A stretch of DNA of 64,000 nucleotides from DASSUW01 sp963830725. Its GTDB lineage: Bacteria; Actinomycetota; Thermoleophilia; Solirubrobacterales; Solirubrobacteraceae. Position numbers and translations under genes: made by a program. The notes beneath the pieces are model-generated. The model searched no databases. It had not been told where the DNA came from and saw nothing but the letters and a program-made list of their open reading frames with translations. Below, in pieces: positions 25,591 to 37,779 of this stretch. Position 1 is the stretch's first letter, and the number at the start of each line of letters is the position of its first letter. Location of the stretch: positions 186,001 through 250,000 of the forward strand of contig CAWHNO010000002.1 in assembly GCA_963830725.1 (NCBI GenBank), in the 5' to 3' direction.

Positions 25591-28220
25591 CAGAGGATCT
25601 CCTTCCCGACGCGGACGGCGGGTAGCCCATGCGCACGCAGCGTCGCCAGGTCGCCGTCGGCCTGGGCTCTGATCAGCGTCCCGAAGGCATACGACTCGCC
25701 CGGGACCTGCAGGTCTTCGGCGCCGTCGACGATCTCGACGAACACGCCGGTCGGCCGGCCCGCCCTTGTGGAACTGGCCGGTCGAGTGCAGGTAGCGCGG
25801 GCCGTAGCCGAACGTGGTCGCGACCCCGTGCTCGGTGATCAGCTTCGCGCGGAAGCGCCGGACGGCCTCGTCGGTCTCGTCGCTGTAGGGCAGGTAGGCG
25901 AGGATCGCCACGTAGCTGGGCGGCGAGATCCCGGCCAGCGCCTTGTCGAGGCTGCCCGCGTCGACGTCCTGCGGGCCCTCGGCCAGCGCCTTGGCCGTGT
26001 TGTCCTTGGCCTCCTGCACGTTCGGCTGGTCGAACGGGTTGAGCTCGAGCACCCAGCCGGAGACCGCGGTCGCGAACTCCGAGTAGAAGAACAGGCGGCC
26101 CAGGTCGGCCGCGCCCTCCGCGCGGACCGTGATCGTCGGGTGCCCGGCCTTGCGCAGCGCCGCCACCTTCGCGGCGTTGTCCTCGTCGCCGAGGGCGATG
26201 TGCAGGAACACGCGGTCGGGCCCGTAGGCGTCCGGGTCCACCAGCGGCTCGTCGGCGATCGGCAGGATCCCGCGGCCGTGCTTGCCGGTCGACTCGGCCA
26301 CGAGCTGCTCGACCCAGAGGCCGAACGACGACAGCGGCTCGTCGACCACGAAGGTGAGCTTGTCGCGCCCGTTGCGTGCCAGCTCGCCGAGCGCGATCCC
26401 GAGCCACAGGCCCGAGTTGTCGTCCTTGCCCTGACAGTTGGTCTGCGCCACCTCTGCGGTCTCCAGCACGGCCCGGATGTCGACGCCGAGCAGCGCGGCC
26501 GGCACGAGCCCGAAGTACGACAGCGCCGAGTAGCGGCCGCCGATCTCGGGGTCGTTCTCGAACACGCGCCGGAAGCCGTGCTCGCGGCCGAGCTCGGCAA
26601 GCGACGTGCCGGGGTCGGTGACCGCGACGAAGTGCGCGCCGTCGGCCTGGCGTTCGTGGAAGAGCTTGAACTGCGACATCGTCTCGATCGTGCCGCCCGA
26701 CTTGGAGGAGATGACGAACAGCGTCTTCTCCAGGTCGATCGCGTCGAGCGTCGCGCGCACGACGTCCGGATGCGTGGAGTCGAGCACGTGCAGGGTCAGC
26801 GCATGGTCGGGCCACGAGCGGCGGAAGACCTCCGGGGCCAGGCTCGAGCCGCCCATGCCGCACAGCACGACGTCGGTGTAGCCGTCGCCGCGGACCTCGC
26901 GCGCCAGGCCTTCGAGGTCGTCGACGCAGTCGAGCATCTTCTCGCCGATGTCGAGCCAGCCGAGCCGGTCGGCGACCTCGGGCGTGCCCTCGGGCGCCCA
27001 CAGCGTCGGGTCGCGGTGCCAGATCCGGTGCACGACGTCGTCGTCGGCGGCGCGCCGCAGCCGGCCGGCCACGGCCTGCTCGAGCGCGGCCGGCAGGTCG
27101 GCCTCGATCGCGTCCGGGCGGCCGGTGACGATCGCCTCGCGCTTCATCTCGATGCCGTCGAGCAGCTTGTTCATCGGCACCACGAACGCGTCGATGCCGT
27201 CCCGCAGCAGCTTCTCGGTGACGTCGTCGAGGTCGATGCCGGCGTCGCGCAGGGCGTCGAGATCGGCGGTCGGGTCCTCGGCCGCCGTCTCGCCGGTCAC
27301 CTCGCCCTCGCGCGCGGCGGCGGTCAGCGTCGGCAGCGGCATCGTGTTGACGCAGTCGCGAGCGACCAGCCCGTACACGTACATCGTCTCGGGATAGGCG
27401 GGGTTCTTGACGCCGGTCGACGCCCACAGCGGCCGCTGGACGGGGCAGCCGGCCTCGCGCAGGGAGGCGAAGCGCTCGCCGTCGAAGATCGCGCGGAAGG
27501 CGAGGTACGCGGCGCGCGCGTTGGCGAGCCCGGCGCGGCCCGCGAGCTCGGTCCGGCCCGCGGCCTCGAGCCGCTTGTCGACCTCGGTGTCGACGCGCGA
27601 GACGAAGAACGAGGCGACCGAGTGGCGGTCGAGTGGGCGGCCGGCCTCGCGGCGGCGCTCCATCGCCCGGATGAACGCCTCCATCACGCGCTCGTAGTAC
27701 GAGACCGCGAACAGGAGCGTGACGTTGATGTTCATGCCCTCGTAGAGGGCCTCCTCGATCGCCGGGATGCCCTCGTCGGTGGCCGGGATCTTGATCATCA
27801 GGTTCGGGCGGTCGACGAGGCCCCAGTACATGCGCGCCTGCTCGAGCGTGCCCTCGGTGTCGTGCGCAAGCCGCGGCGCGACCTCGAGCGACACGTAGCC
27901 GTCGTAGCCGCCGCTCTCGTCGAAGACGGGCCGCAGCACGTCGGCCGCGAGCTGGACGTCCTTGACCGCCAGCCGGCGGTAGACCTCGCGCGCGGAGAGG
28001 CCCTCGCGCGCGGCGGCCGCGATCTCGTCGTCGTAGTCCGTCGAGCCGAGGATGGCCTTCTCGAAGATCGCCGGGTTGGAGGTGACGCCGCCCAGGGAGT
28101 CCTCGGCGACCATCCGCTCCAGCTCGCCGTCCTCGATCATCCCGCGCCGGATCTGGTCCAGCCAGACGCTGGTGCCCGCGGCCGTCAGGGCCGCGAGCCG
28201 TTCGTTCACTGAAGTGACGC

Positions 28221-28224
<4 letters not shown>
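25590..28224 (-). CDS. Bifunctional transaldolase / phosphoglucose isomerase (one frame break)
   Basis: Residues about 1-360 are a transaldolase with the Schiff-base lysine in PNLMIKIPATDEG. Residues about 380-877 are a phosphoglucose isomerase with CGMGGSSLAPEV, the sugar-phosphate loop ISSKSGGTIETM, ENDPEIGGRYSAL and NPFDQPNVQEAKDNT. Such fusions occur in several actinobacterial and deltaproteobacterial lineages. One extra base near 25757 shifts the last 55 codons; corrected, the protein ends in RVGKEIL and its stop overlaps gnd. The ATG at 28224 overlaps the tkt stop. It links the non-oxidative pentose phosphate pathway to fructose-6-phosphate. Confidence 0.93.
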
Positions 28225-30212
<1,988 letters not shown>

Positions 30213-30245
30213 GTCGGCTCTCTCTCCTGGTCGGTTGACGCCCAC

Positions 30246-30251
30246 AAGCTA
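30246..30251 (-). promoter_or_regulatory. Predicted -10 element (TAGCTT) for the tkt-to-GH15 operon
   Basis: TAGCTT on the minus strand lies 33 nt before the TTG start of tkt and would give a short 5' leader containing the AGGAG ribosome-binding site. No -35 is clear. Confidence 0.4.
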
Positions 30252-30284
30252 CGCGACAGCGACGCGACTAAGGGGTTCCGCGGC

Positions 30285-30315
30285 GCCGACTAAGGGGTCA
30301 GACCCCTTAGTCGGC
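30285..30315. repeat. Perfect 31-nt palindromic element (copy 1)
   Basis: Fifteen-bp arms (left arm GCCGACTAAGGGGTC) surround a central A. A partial copy of the left arm (GACTAAGGGGT) lies at about 30266-30276. It sits between the divergent tkt operon and the small gene at 30363. The same core occurs at 45637-45661 and 45704-45732. REP-like element or bidirectional terminator are both possible. Confidence 0.75.
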
Positions 30316-30349
30316 GCGACCTCCCGATGTGGGGCCGCCGTCTCAGCCG

Positions 30350-30355
30350 TAGCTT
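30350..30355 (+). promoter_or_regulatory. Predicted -10 element (TAGCTT)
   Basis: TAGCTT ends 7 nt before the ATG at 30363, predicting a leaderless start for the small basic ORF. Confidence 0.55.
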
Positions 30356-30362
30356 GGCTTGC

Positions 30363-30539
30363 ATGCACACGCTCAACGCACGCGTCATCGCCGCCCAGCT
30401 CATCGAGGAGCGCATCGACAGCGCCTCTCGCGCCCGCCGCTTCGGCCGCGTTCGCCGGCGCTTCACCCGCGGCGAGCGCCGTGGATCTCCCTCCTCCCCG
30501 ATCCCTGGCCGGCTTCGCCCCAGCGGCGCCGGCCGGTGA
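30363..30539 (+). CDS. Small arginine-rich protein translationally coupled to the LuxR regulator
   Basis: The 58-residue peptide begins MHTLNARVIAAQLIEERIDS as an amphipathic helix and continues with a very basic segment (RARRFGRVRRRF) and a low-complexity tail. Its TGA (30537-30539) overlaps the GTG start of the large regulator, and a -10 hexamer lies 7 nt before its ATG. I infer a leaderless leader gene that couples translation of the regulator. Whether the peptide itself acts is unknown, but its helix-plus-arginine design is more than random coding. Confidence 0.55.
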   Translation: MHTLNARVIAAQLIEERIDSASRARRFGRVRRRFTRGERRGSPSSPIPGRLRPSGAGR

Positions 30540-33418
30540 GCGCGCTCCCCGCGGACACGACCTCCATCATGGAGGTCGTGCTCCGCCGCGTCTCCTGCCC
30601 CACGTTCGTCGGTCGCTCGGACGAGCTGGCGGCGCTCGACTCGGCGCTCGCGCGCGCCTCGGAGGGGATCCCCGCATTCGCCTTCGTGGCCGGTGAGTCC
30701 GGCGTCGGCAAGAGCCGCCTCGTCGCCGAGTTCGAGGCGCGCGCCGAGGAGGCGGGCGCGCAGGTGCTCGTCGGGCACTGCCTCGAGCTCGGCGGCACCA
30801 CCTTCCCGTACGCGCCGCTGGTGGAGGCGCTGCGCCCGCTCGGCGAGTCGCTGCCCGACGCGACGAGCCAGCCGCACGTGTTCGAGGCGCTGCTCGCGCT
30901 GCTCGACCGCCTGGGCCCGCTCGCGCTCGTGATCGAGGACCTGCACTGGGCCGACCCCTCGACGCGCGACTTCCTCGTCTTCCTCGTCCGCAGCGCGCGC
31001 ACCGAATCGCTCTGCCTGCTCGTCACCTACCGCTCCGACGAGCTGCACCGCCGCCACCCGCTCCGGCCCGTGCTGGCCGAGCTCGAGCGCGTGCCCGGCG
31101 TCGAGCGGATCGCGCTCGAGCGCTTCACCCGCGCCGAGGTCGGCGAGCAGCTCGCGGGCATCCTCGGCGACGCGCCCGACAACCCGCTGGCCGACCGCCT
31201 CTACGCGCGCGGCCAGGGCAACGCGCTCTACACGGAGGAGCTGCTCGCCGCCTCCGCCGACGGCCCCGGCGAGCTGCCGGCCACGCTGCGCGACGCGCTG
31301 CTCGGCCGCTTCGAGCGCCTGCCGGCGGCCGCGCAGGAGGTCCTCCGCGCGGCCTCGGTCGCCGAGCGGCCGACGAGCCACGCGCTGCTCGAGGCGGTCC
31401 TACCGCCCGGCGAGGTGCTCGCGGGCGCGCGCGAGGCGGTCGCGCACCAGCTGCTGGTCACCCAGCCGGACGGGACGTATGCGTTCCGCCACGCGCTCGT
31501 CGGCGAGGCGATCTACGAGGACCTGCTGCCGGGAGAGCGGACCGCCCTGCACGCGGCGTTGGGCCGGGCGATCGAGGCGGACCCGTCGCTGCTCGGCGAC
31601 GCGCATGCGGCCGCGGTGCCGGCCGAGCTCGCCTGCCACTGGCACGGCGCCCACGACCTGCCGCGGGCGCTCGCGGCGTCGGTGGCCGCGGGCGTCGAGG
31701 CCAAGCGCATCCACGCGCACGGCGAGGCGCTGCGGCACATGGAGAACGCGCTCGCGCTGTGGGACCGCGTGCCGGACGCCGCCGAGCGCTCCGGCATGCC
31801 ACGCTCCGACGTGCTGCGAGCGGCCGCCGCGGCCGCCAACGACGGCTTCGAGTCCGCACGCTCGGTCGCGCTCCAGCGCGAGGCGATCGCCGAGGGCGCC
31901 GACGATCCCGTCGAGCTGGCGCGCATGCACTCCGAGCTCGCGCACTACCTGCGCCACGGCAACCAGCACGATGCGAGCGACGACGAGGTGCGGCGGGCGC
32001 TCGAGCTGCTCCCCGAGGACGCCAGGCTCGAGCGCGCCCGGCTGCGCGACCAGAGCTCGAAGAGCCTGATGCTGCGCGGATTCTTCCGCGAGGCGGCGCT
32101 CGAGGCACACGAGACGGCGGCGGAGGCGCGGCGGCTGGGTGCGCTCGACCTCGAGGCGGGCGCGGTCAACACCGAGGGGATCTCGCGCGGCGCCTTCGGC
32201 GACGTCGAGGAGGGCGCGCGGCTGCTGCGCCGCGCCCGCGCCCTCGCGCTCGAGATCGACTCGCCGGCCGAACTGTCGCGGGCGGCGGCCAACCTGTCCG
32301 AGCTGCTCGACCTGGCCGGCCGCACCGAGGAAGCGCTGGCCGAGGTGGAGGCCTCACTGGCCGTCATCCGCGACCATCCCGAACGCTCGCTGTACGACGC
32401 CTTCCTCGAGCTCCAGGGCGTGAGCCAGAGGCTGCGGCTGGGCCGCACCGCCGAAGCCGCGGCGGCGATGCCCGACCACGTCCCCGGCGACGCGATCACG
32501 TCGACCGCCACGTTCCACGCCGCCCTCCGCGCGAGCATCGCGCTGGCGCGCGGCGAGGACGACGCGGCACGCGCCGCGCTCGACGAGCTGCGCCGTGCGG
32601 CGCAGGCCATCCGGCACCCACAGTGGGTCGAGGTGCTGGAGACGATGACGGTCGAGCTCGCGGTGCGCGAGGGGCGGCTCGAGGACGCGCGGGCGGCCGC
32701 CGCCCGCGGGCTCCCGCTGATCGAGGGCACCGAGGAGGGCGGCCGGCTCGTGAAGCTGTTGTGGGCGGCGCTCATGGTCGAGGCCGAGGACGCCGAGCGC
32801 TCACGCCGGACGTTCGACGACGCGGGCGCGGCGACGCTGCGCGCCCGTCTCGCGGACGCTGTCTCGCGGCCCGGCCAGTGGGCCGAGGGCCCGCGCTACG
32901 CCGCGCTCGCGCGAGCCGAGCTGACCCGGATCGAGCACGCGCTCGGGCGCGGCGCGCCCGACCCGGGCGGGTGGCTCGCCGCCGCGGACGGCTTCGAAGA
33001 GATCGGGCTGCCGTGGCCCGCCGCCTACGCGAAGTTGCGTGGCGCAGAGGCCTTCGTGGCCGCCGGCGACCGCGCCGCCGCCGCCGCGCAGCTCGCCGCC
33101 GTCATCGAGGCGGCGGCCCGGATGGAGGCGGCGCCGCTGGCCGACGCAGCGCACGCGCTCGCGCGCCGCGCGCGCGTGAAGGTCGAATCGCCCGAGCCAC
33201 CGCCGGCGCCGCCCGCTCCGCTCGGGCTCACGCCGCGCGAGCATGAGGTGCTGCTGCTCGTCGCCGAGGGGCACACGAACCGCGAGATCGGCGAGCGGCT
33301 CTTCATGAGCGAGAAGACCGCCAGCGTGCACGTCTCGCGCATCCTGGCCAAGCTCGGCGTCGGCGGCCGGGTCGAGGCGGCGGCGGTCGCCCACCGGCAC
33401 GGCCTCAAGGCGCACTGA
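30536..33418 (+). CDS. AAA-type LuxR transcriptional regulator (LAL-like), copy 1
   Basis: This intact 960-residue regulator has an N-terminal AAA ATPase (Walker A GESGVGKSR near residue 56, Walker B LVIEDLHWAD near 132), a long helical TPR-like middle region (about 350-850) and a C-terminal LuxR helix-turn-helix (LTPREHEVLLLVAEGHTNREIGERLFMSEKTASVHVSRIL, quoted here only as family consensus positions 898-937). It probably binds a ligand in the middle region and ATP at the N-terminus to control nearby genes. The GTG at 30536 overlaps the stop of the small upstream ORF. A broken paralogue follows msrB. Confidence 0.9.
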   Translation: MSALPADTTSIMEVVLRRVSCPTFVGRSDELAALDSALARASEGIPAFAFVAGESGVGKSRLVAEFEARAEEAGAQVLVGHCLELGGTTFPYAPLVEALRPLGESLPDATSQPHVFEALLALLDRLGPLALVIEDLHWADPSTRDFLVFLVRSARTESLCLLVTYRSDELHRRHPLRPVLAELERVPGVERIALERFTRAEVGEQLAGILGDAPDNPLADRLYARGQGNALYTEELLAASADGPGELPATLRDALLGRFERLPAAAQEVLRAASVAERPTSHALLEAVLPPGEVLAGAREAVAHQLLVTQPDGTYAFRHALVGEAIYEDLLPGERTALHAALGRAIEADPSLLGDAHAAAVPAELACHWHGAHDLPRALAASVAAGVEAKRIHAHGEALRHMENALALWDRVPDAAERSGMPRSDVLRAAAAAANDGFESARSVALQREAIAEGADDPVELARMHSELAHYLRHGNQHDASDDEVRRALELLPEDARLERARLRDQSSKSLMLRGFFREAALEAHETAAEARRLGALDLEAGAVNTEGISRGAFGDVEEGARLLRRARALALEIDSPAELSRAAANLSELLDLAGRTEEALAEVEASLAVIRDHPERSLYDAFLELQGVSQRLRLGRTAEAAAAMPDHVPGDAITSTATFHAALRASIALARGEDDAARAALDELRRAAQAIRHPQWVEVLETMTVELAVREGRLEDARAAAARGLPLIEGTEEGGRLVKLLWAALMVEAEDAERSRRTFDDAGAATLRARLADAVSRPGQWAEGPRYAALARAELTRIEHALGRGAPDPGGWLAAADGFEEIGLPWPAAYAKLRGAEAFVAAGDRAAAAAQLAAVIEAAARMEAAPLADAAHALARRARVKVESPEPPPAPPAPLGLTPREHEVLLLVAEGHTNREIGERLFMSEKTASVHVSRILAKLGVGGRVEAAAVAHRHGLKAH

Positions 33419-33473
33419 AATCAGGATCGGGTGCAAGTCCGCCGGCGCGGCCTGAGCCGCTTTCCGGCTTCAA

Positions 33474-33479
33474 TAAAAT
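33474..33479 (+). promoter_or_regulatory. Predicted -10 element (TAAAAT)
   Basis: TAAAAT, unusually AT-rich for this DNA, ends 7 nt before the msrB ATG at 33487 and predicts a leaderless transcript. Confidence 0.6.
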
Positions 33480-33486
33480 TGGAGCC

Positions 33487-33879
33487 ATGGCAACGAAGAC
33501 CGACGCGGAGTGGCGAGCCGAGCTGACGCCCGAGCAGTACGACGTGCTGCGCAACGGCGCCACGGAGCGCGCGTTCACCGGCAAGTACTGGGACAACCAC
33601 GAGGACGGCACGTTCCGCTGCGCGGGCTGCGGCGCCGAGCTGTTCTCGTCCGGCACCAAGTTCGACTCGGGGACGGGCTGGCCGAGCTTCACCGAGCCGG
33701 CGGTGGCCGAGGCGGTCGAGCTGCGCGAGGACCGCTCGTGGGGCATGAACCGGACCGAGGCGATCTGCCGCAAGTGTGGCGGCCACCTGGGCCACGTGTT
33801 CGACGACGGCCCGCGCGACGCCGGCGGGATGCGGTACTGCATCAACTCCTGCGCGCTCGACCTGGAGACAACGAGCTGA
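33487..33879 (+). CDS. msrB: Peptide-methionine (R)-S-oxide reductase
   Basis: The 130-residue MsrB repairs the R-epimer of methionine sulfoxide in proteins. It has two zinc CxxC pairs (CAGCGAELF and CRKCGGHLGHVF), the GTGWPSF substrate loop and the catalytic cysteine in MRYCINSCAL. The stop overlaps a CTG codon in the frame of the next regulator, so msrB and the second LuxR gene probably form one unit. Confidence 0.95.
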   Translation: MATKTDAEWRAELTPEQYDVLRNGATERAFTGKYWDNHEDGTFRCAGCGAELFSSGTKFDSGTGWPSFTEPAVAEAVELREDRSWGMNRTEAICRKCGGHLGHVFDDGPRDAGGMRYCINSCALDLETTS

Positions 33880-36852
33880 CCGCACGCGATCGAGCGTGCA
33901 CGCGGGTCACGAGCACCCGACTGATCGGCCGTGCCGCCGAGCTGGCGGAGCTCGAGGCGGCGCTCGCCGACGCCGCCGACGAGCGGCCGTCGATCGTGTT
34001 CCTGGCCGGCGAGTCCGGCGTCGGCAAGTCACGCCTGCTGGCCGAGCTCGAGCGCCGCGCCACCGAGGGCGGCGCGCTCGTGCTGGCCGGCGACTGCGTC
34101 GACCTCGGCGAGAGCGAGCTGCCGTACGTGCCGCTGATCGCCGCGCTGCGGCCGCTCGCCCGCTCGGGCGACCCGGCGCTGACCGAGCCCGTCCGAGCGG
34201 CGGTCGCGCCGCTGCTGCCCGGCCGCGAGCCGGCGGTCGCCGAGCCCGCTGAGACCCCCGAGGGCGGCGCTCAGGCGCGCCTCTTCGAAGGTCTCCTCTC
34301 GCTGCTCGACGGGCTCGGCGCCGAGCGCCCGGTCGCTGCTGGTGATCGAGGACCTGCACTGGGCGGATCGCTCGACCCGCGCCGCGCTCGCCTTCCTCGC
34401 GCGCAGCCTGGTCGCCGAGCGCGTGCTCGTGGTCGGCTCCTACCGGCCCGACGAGCTGCACCGCCGCCACCCGCTGCGCACGTTGCTGGCCGACCTCGAG
34501 CGCGCCCCGCGGGCGCACCGGATCACGCTCCGCCCGCTCACGCGCGACGAGCTCGCCGACCAGCTCACGGACATCCTCGGCGCCCCGCCCGAGGCCGAGC
34601 TGCTGGAGCGGCTGTGGACCCGATCGGGCGGGAACCCGCTGTACTGCGAGGAGCTGCTCGCCGCGGGACTCGACGGCCGCGGCGCCGCGCCCGACACGCT
34701 GCGCGACGCGCTGATGCTGCGCGTGGAGGGGCTGTCCGAGGCCGCACAGGAGATCCTGCGGCTCGTGGCCGTCGGCCAGCGGACCGACCACCCGCTGCTG
34801 GCGGAGACCAGCGGGCTCGACGAGCGCACGCTGCGCGACGCCCTGCGCGAGGCGGTCGACAGCCACATCCTGGTCGCCGACGACGACGGCGCGCTATCGC
34901 TTCCGGCACGCGCTGCTGCGCGAGGTCGTGGTGGACGACCTGCTCCCCGGCGAGCGCGCCACGCTGCACCTGACCCTGGCGCGCGCGCTCGAGCAGCGCG
35001 CGGACGACGACGCCGGCGCGGTCCTCACCGCCGCCATCGCCCATCACTTCGCCGCCGCCGGCGAGCAGCCGGCGGCGCTCGAGTGGTCGGTGCGCGCGGC
35101 GACGGCCGCCGAGCGCGTCTACGCGCACGGCGAGGCGCGCGCTCTGCTCGAGCACGCGCTCGAGCTGTGGGACCGCGTGCCGGACGCCGAGGAGCGTGCG
35201 GGCGAGGACCGCATCTCGCTGCTGTGCGCGTGCCGGGCACGCCGCGTCGGCGCTCGGGCATCCGGCGCGCCAGCTCGCGCTGTTCGAGGCGGCGCTCGAC
35301 GAGCTCGACCCCGCGACCGACCCGCACCGGGCCTCGAAGATGCTGGAGGGCATCGCTCGCGCGCAGCGCAGCCTCAACCGCCCGAAGTCGAGCATCGAGA
35401 CGCTCGAGCGCGCGCTCGAGCTCGTCGAGGGCGTCGACGGCAAGGACGGCGAAGCGCGCGCCCGCCTGCTCGCCGGCCTCGCGCGCGGCCGCATGCTCGA
35501 CGGCCGCTTCGTCGACAGCGCGAGGACCGCCCGCACGCGCGCTCGACGCCACCATCGCGGCCGGCATGCGCTGGGCCGAGGGCCACGCGCGCAACACGCT
35601 CGGCTTCTCGCCTCGCCATGATCGGCGAGGTCGACGAGGGCGCCGAGCAGCTGCGCGAGGCGATCCGCATCGCCTGCGAGCGCGACGACCTGCCGGACCT
35701 CGGCGACGCCTACGTCAACTACTCCGACATGCTGCACATCCTGGGCCGCTCCGACGAGGCGCCGGGCGATCGCGCTCGAGGGCCGCGAGGCCATCGGCGA
35801 CCGGCGCCCGATCGCGATCATGTGGCTCGACTGCCAGCTCGCCGAGTTCGCCTACGACGTCGGCGACTGGGAGGAGTCCGAGCGGCGCCTGCCCGACCCG
35901 AAGCGCTGGACGGGCGTGCACACGCGCGTGAACCTCAGCCTGCGCAAGGCGCACCTGCTGGTCGGGCGCGGGCGCCACGAGGCGGCGCACGAGGTCCTGA
36001 CCGAGCTCGCCGAGCTGGCCGCCGACTCGAGCGAGCCGCAGTTCGTCGGCCCCGTCGCCGCGCTGACCGCCGAGCTGCGCCGCCGCGAGGGCGACCTCGA
36101 CGCGCGCCCGCGCGGCGATCGACCGCGGGCTCGACCAGATGGAGTTCTGCACCGACGACGCCGCGCGGGTGTCGGCCGTCGCCGCCGCGGGGGTGACGAT
36201 CGAGGCCGACGCGGCCGAGCGCGCGCGCGACCTCGGCGAGAAGGACGCGGAGACCGCGGCGCTGCGGCAGGTCGACGACCTGCTGGCCCGCGTCGCCGCC
36301 GCCGCCGTCCGCACCCGCCCGGTCGAGTGCGCGCTGCTGCTCGGCGCCCGTGCCGAGGCCGGGCGCGCCGGCGGGCGTCCCGATCCCGGGGCGTTCGGCC
36401 GCGCCGCGCAGGCGTGGTCGGCGCTCGGGCGCCCCGAGCGGGCGGCGATCATGCGCTGGCGCGAGGCCGAGGCGCACATCGCGGCCGGCGACCGCGAGGC
36501 CGCCACCGAGGCCGCCGACGCCGCCGAGGAGATCGCGGTCCGGCTCGGCGCCGGCTGGCTGCGAGGCGAGGTCGAGGGCCTCGCCGCCCGCGGCCGGCTC
36601 GCGATCCACGCCGAGCCGGTCGCCGAGCAGCCCGTGGAGCCGGAGGAGGACGACGACGGCTTCGGGCTCACCTCACGCGAGCGCCAGGTGCTGGCGCTGG
36701 TCGCCGAGGGGGCGACCAACCGCGAGATCGGCGCGCAGCTCTTCATGGCCGAGAAGACGGCGAGCGTGCACGTCTCGCGCATCCTCTCCAAGCTCAACGT
36801 GCGCTCGCGGACCGAGGCGGCGGCGGTCGCCCACCGGCACCGGCTCTCGTGA
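33876..36852 (+). CDS. AAA-type LuxR transcriptional regulator (LAL-like), copy 2, seven frame breaks
   Basis: This is a paralogue of the 30536-33418 regulator: Walker A GESGVGKSR, VIEDLHWADRS, a TPR-like middle and a C-terminal helix-turn-helix (LTSRERQVLALVAEGATNREIG region). Single extra bases near 34333, 34896, 35233, 35536, 35611, 35764 and 36104 break it; removing seven bases gives exactly 989 codons plus stop with family sequence in every segment and no internal stops. No ATG, GTG or TTG precedes the ATPase domain in frame; a CTG at 33876 overlapping the msrB stop is the best start. It is either a very recent pseudogene or an intact gene in poorly polished sequence. Confidence 0.75.
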
Positions 36853-37179
36853 CGCCGGCGCTCGAGCACGTGATCGCGCTCGAGCTCAGCCTGCTCGACC
36901 CCGACGTCCGCCGAACCCCGGAGCGCGTGGAGCGGTTGCTGCGCCGACTTCCGCGACTACGGCGCCTCCGGCCGGGTCTACGACCGCGGGGCGATCGTCG
37001 CCGCGCTGGCCACCGAGCCGGGGAGCGGCTGGGAGGCGAGCGACGTCCAGGCGCGGGAAGTCTCCGGTGACGTCGTGCTCGTCACCTACCGCGCGCCGGG
37101 CTCGCTGCGCAGCTCGCTCTGGGTCGAGGGGCCGGACGGCTGGCGCCTGCTGTTCCACCAGGGGACGCCGGCGCCCTGA
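36849..37179 (+). CDS. NTF2/DUF4440-like small protein (one frame break)
   Basis: After removing one base near 36944 the product has 109 residues with the cone-like SnoaL/DUF4440 pattern: an N-terminal helix (VIALELSLLDPDVR), LLRADFRDYGASGRVYDRGAI, then strands ending in GPDGWRLLFHQGT. Such proteins are small binding or catalytic domains of varied function. The GTG overlaps the stop of the upstream regulator, and the stop overlaps the next ATG. Confidence 0.7.
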
Positions 37180-37316
37180 TGCCGTCGAGAACGCTCCAGC
37201 GTCTGCTCGTGCTGCTGCGCGAGCGCGGCGCCATGGGCCGGGCCGAGCTGGCGCGCCCTCGGACCTCGATCTCGACCGTGTCGACCGTGATCGGCCTGAT
37301 GTCGCGCTTTCGATAG
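37179..37316 (+). pseudogene. Remnant of a ROK/NagC-type repressor (N-terminal helix-turn-helix only)
   Basis: The 45-residue frame reads like the winged helix-turn-helix that opens ROK-family repressors: RLLVLLRERGAMGRAELARP followed by TSISTVSTVIG. The segment between the two helices is shortened by about two residues and a TAG ends the frame where a sugar-binding domain of about 300 residues should begin. It overlaps the preceding stop (TGATG). I read it as the decayed start of a lost regulator. Confidence 0.5.
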
Positions 37317-37353
37317 GGCTGCGGCGAATCTCGTCGGCCCGTGCGCGGTGCCC

Positions 37354-37359
37354 TACGCT
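37354..37359 (+). promoter_or_regulatory. Predicted -10 element (TACGCT)
   Basis: TACGCT ends 6 nt before the ATG at 37366; this spacing selects 37366 over an in-frame ATG further upstream as the start. Confidence 0.5.
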
Positions 37360-37365
37360 GCCGCC

Positions 37366-37779
37366 ATGCCCTCTCCCGACGCCCCACTGACCGGCTCGTG
37401 CCCCTGCGGGACCGTGCGCTTCGAGGTCACGGCGCCGTTCAAGACCGCCGGCTACTGCCACTGCAAGCGCTGCCAGCGCCGCAGCGGGGCGCTCTGGGCG
37501 CTCAACGCGAGCGTGGATGCGAGCGCGCTCCGGATCGTGGCCGGCGAGGACGCGATCCGCTGCTGGCATCCCGGCGACGGCCTGCCGAAGTGCTTCTGCG
37601 GCAGCTGCGGCGGGCACCTCTACAGCGACGGCGGCGCCGTCTTCGGCGTGCGGCTCGGGGCCGTCGACGGCGATCCCGGGATCCGTCCGCAGTGGCACCA
37701 ATGGGTCGAGTCCGCGCCCGACTGGGAGCCGATCCCCGACGACGGCCTCCCGCGCTTCGCGCGGCAACGCGTCACCTGA
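37366..37779 (+). CDS. GFA/CENP-V family zinc protein
   Basis: The 137-residue protein has the zinc-binding pattern of the glutathione-dependent formaldehyde-activating enzyme family: CPCGTVRFEV, CHCKRCQRRSG and CFCGSCGGHLYSD. These proteins have a beta-sandwich with structural and catalytic zinc; actinobacteria usually lack glutathione, so the substrate is uncertain. The gene ends 8 nt into the convergent lipoprotein gene. Confidence 0.85.
   Translation: MPSPDAPLTGSCPCGTVRFEVTAPFKTAGYCHCKRCQRRSGALWALNASVDASALRIVAGEDAIRCWHPGDGLPKCFCGSCGGHLYSDGGAVFGVRLGAVDGDPGIRPQWHQWVESAPDWEPIPDDGLPRFARQRVT

Noticed and set aside
33876..36852. Programmed frameshifting as the explanation for the multiple frame breaks.
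   Set aside because: The breaks have no shared slippery heptamer or downstream structure, and they also hit housekeeping enzymes such as transketolase. Sequence error is simpler.
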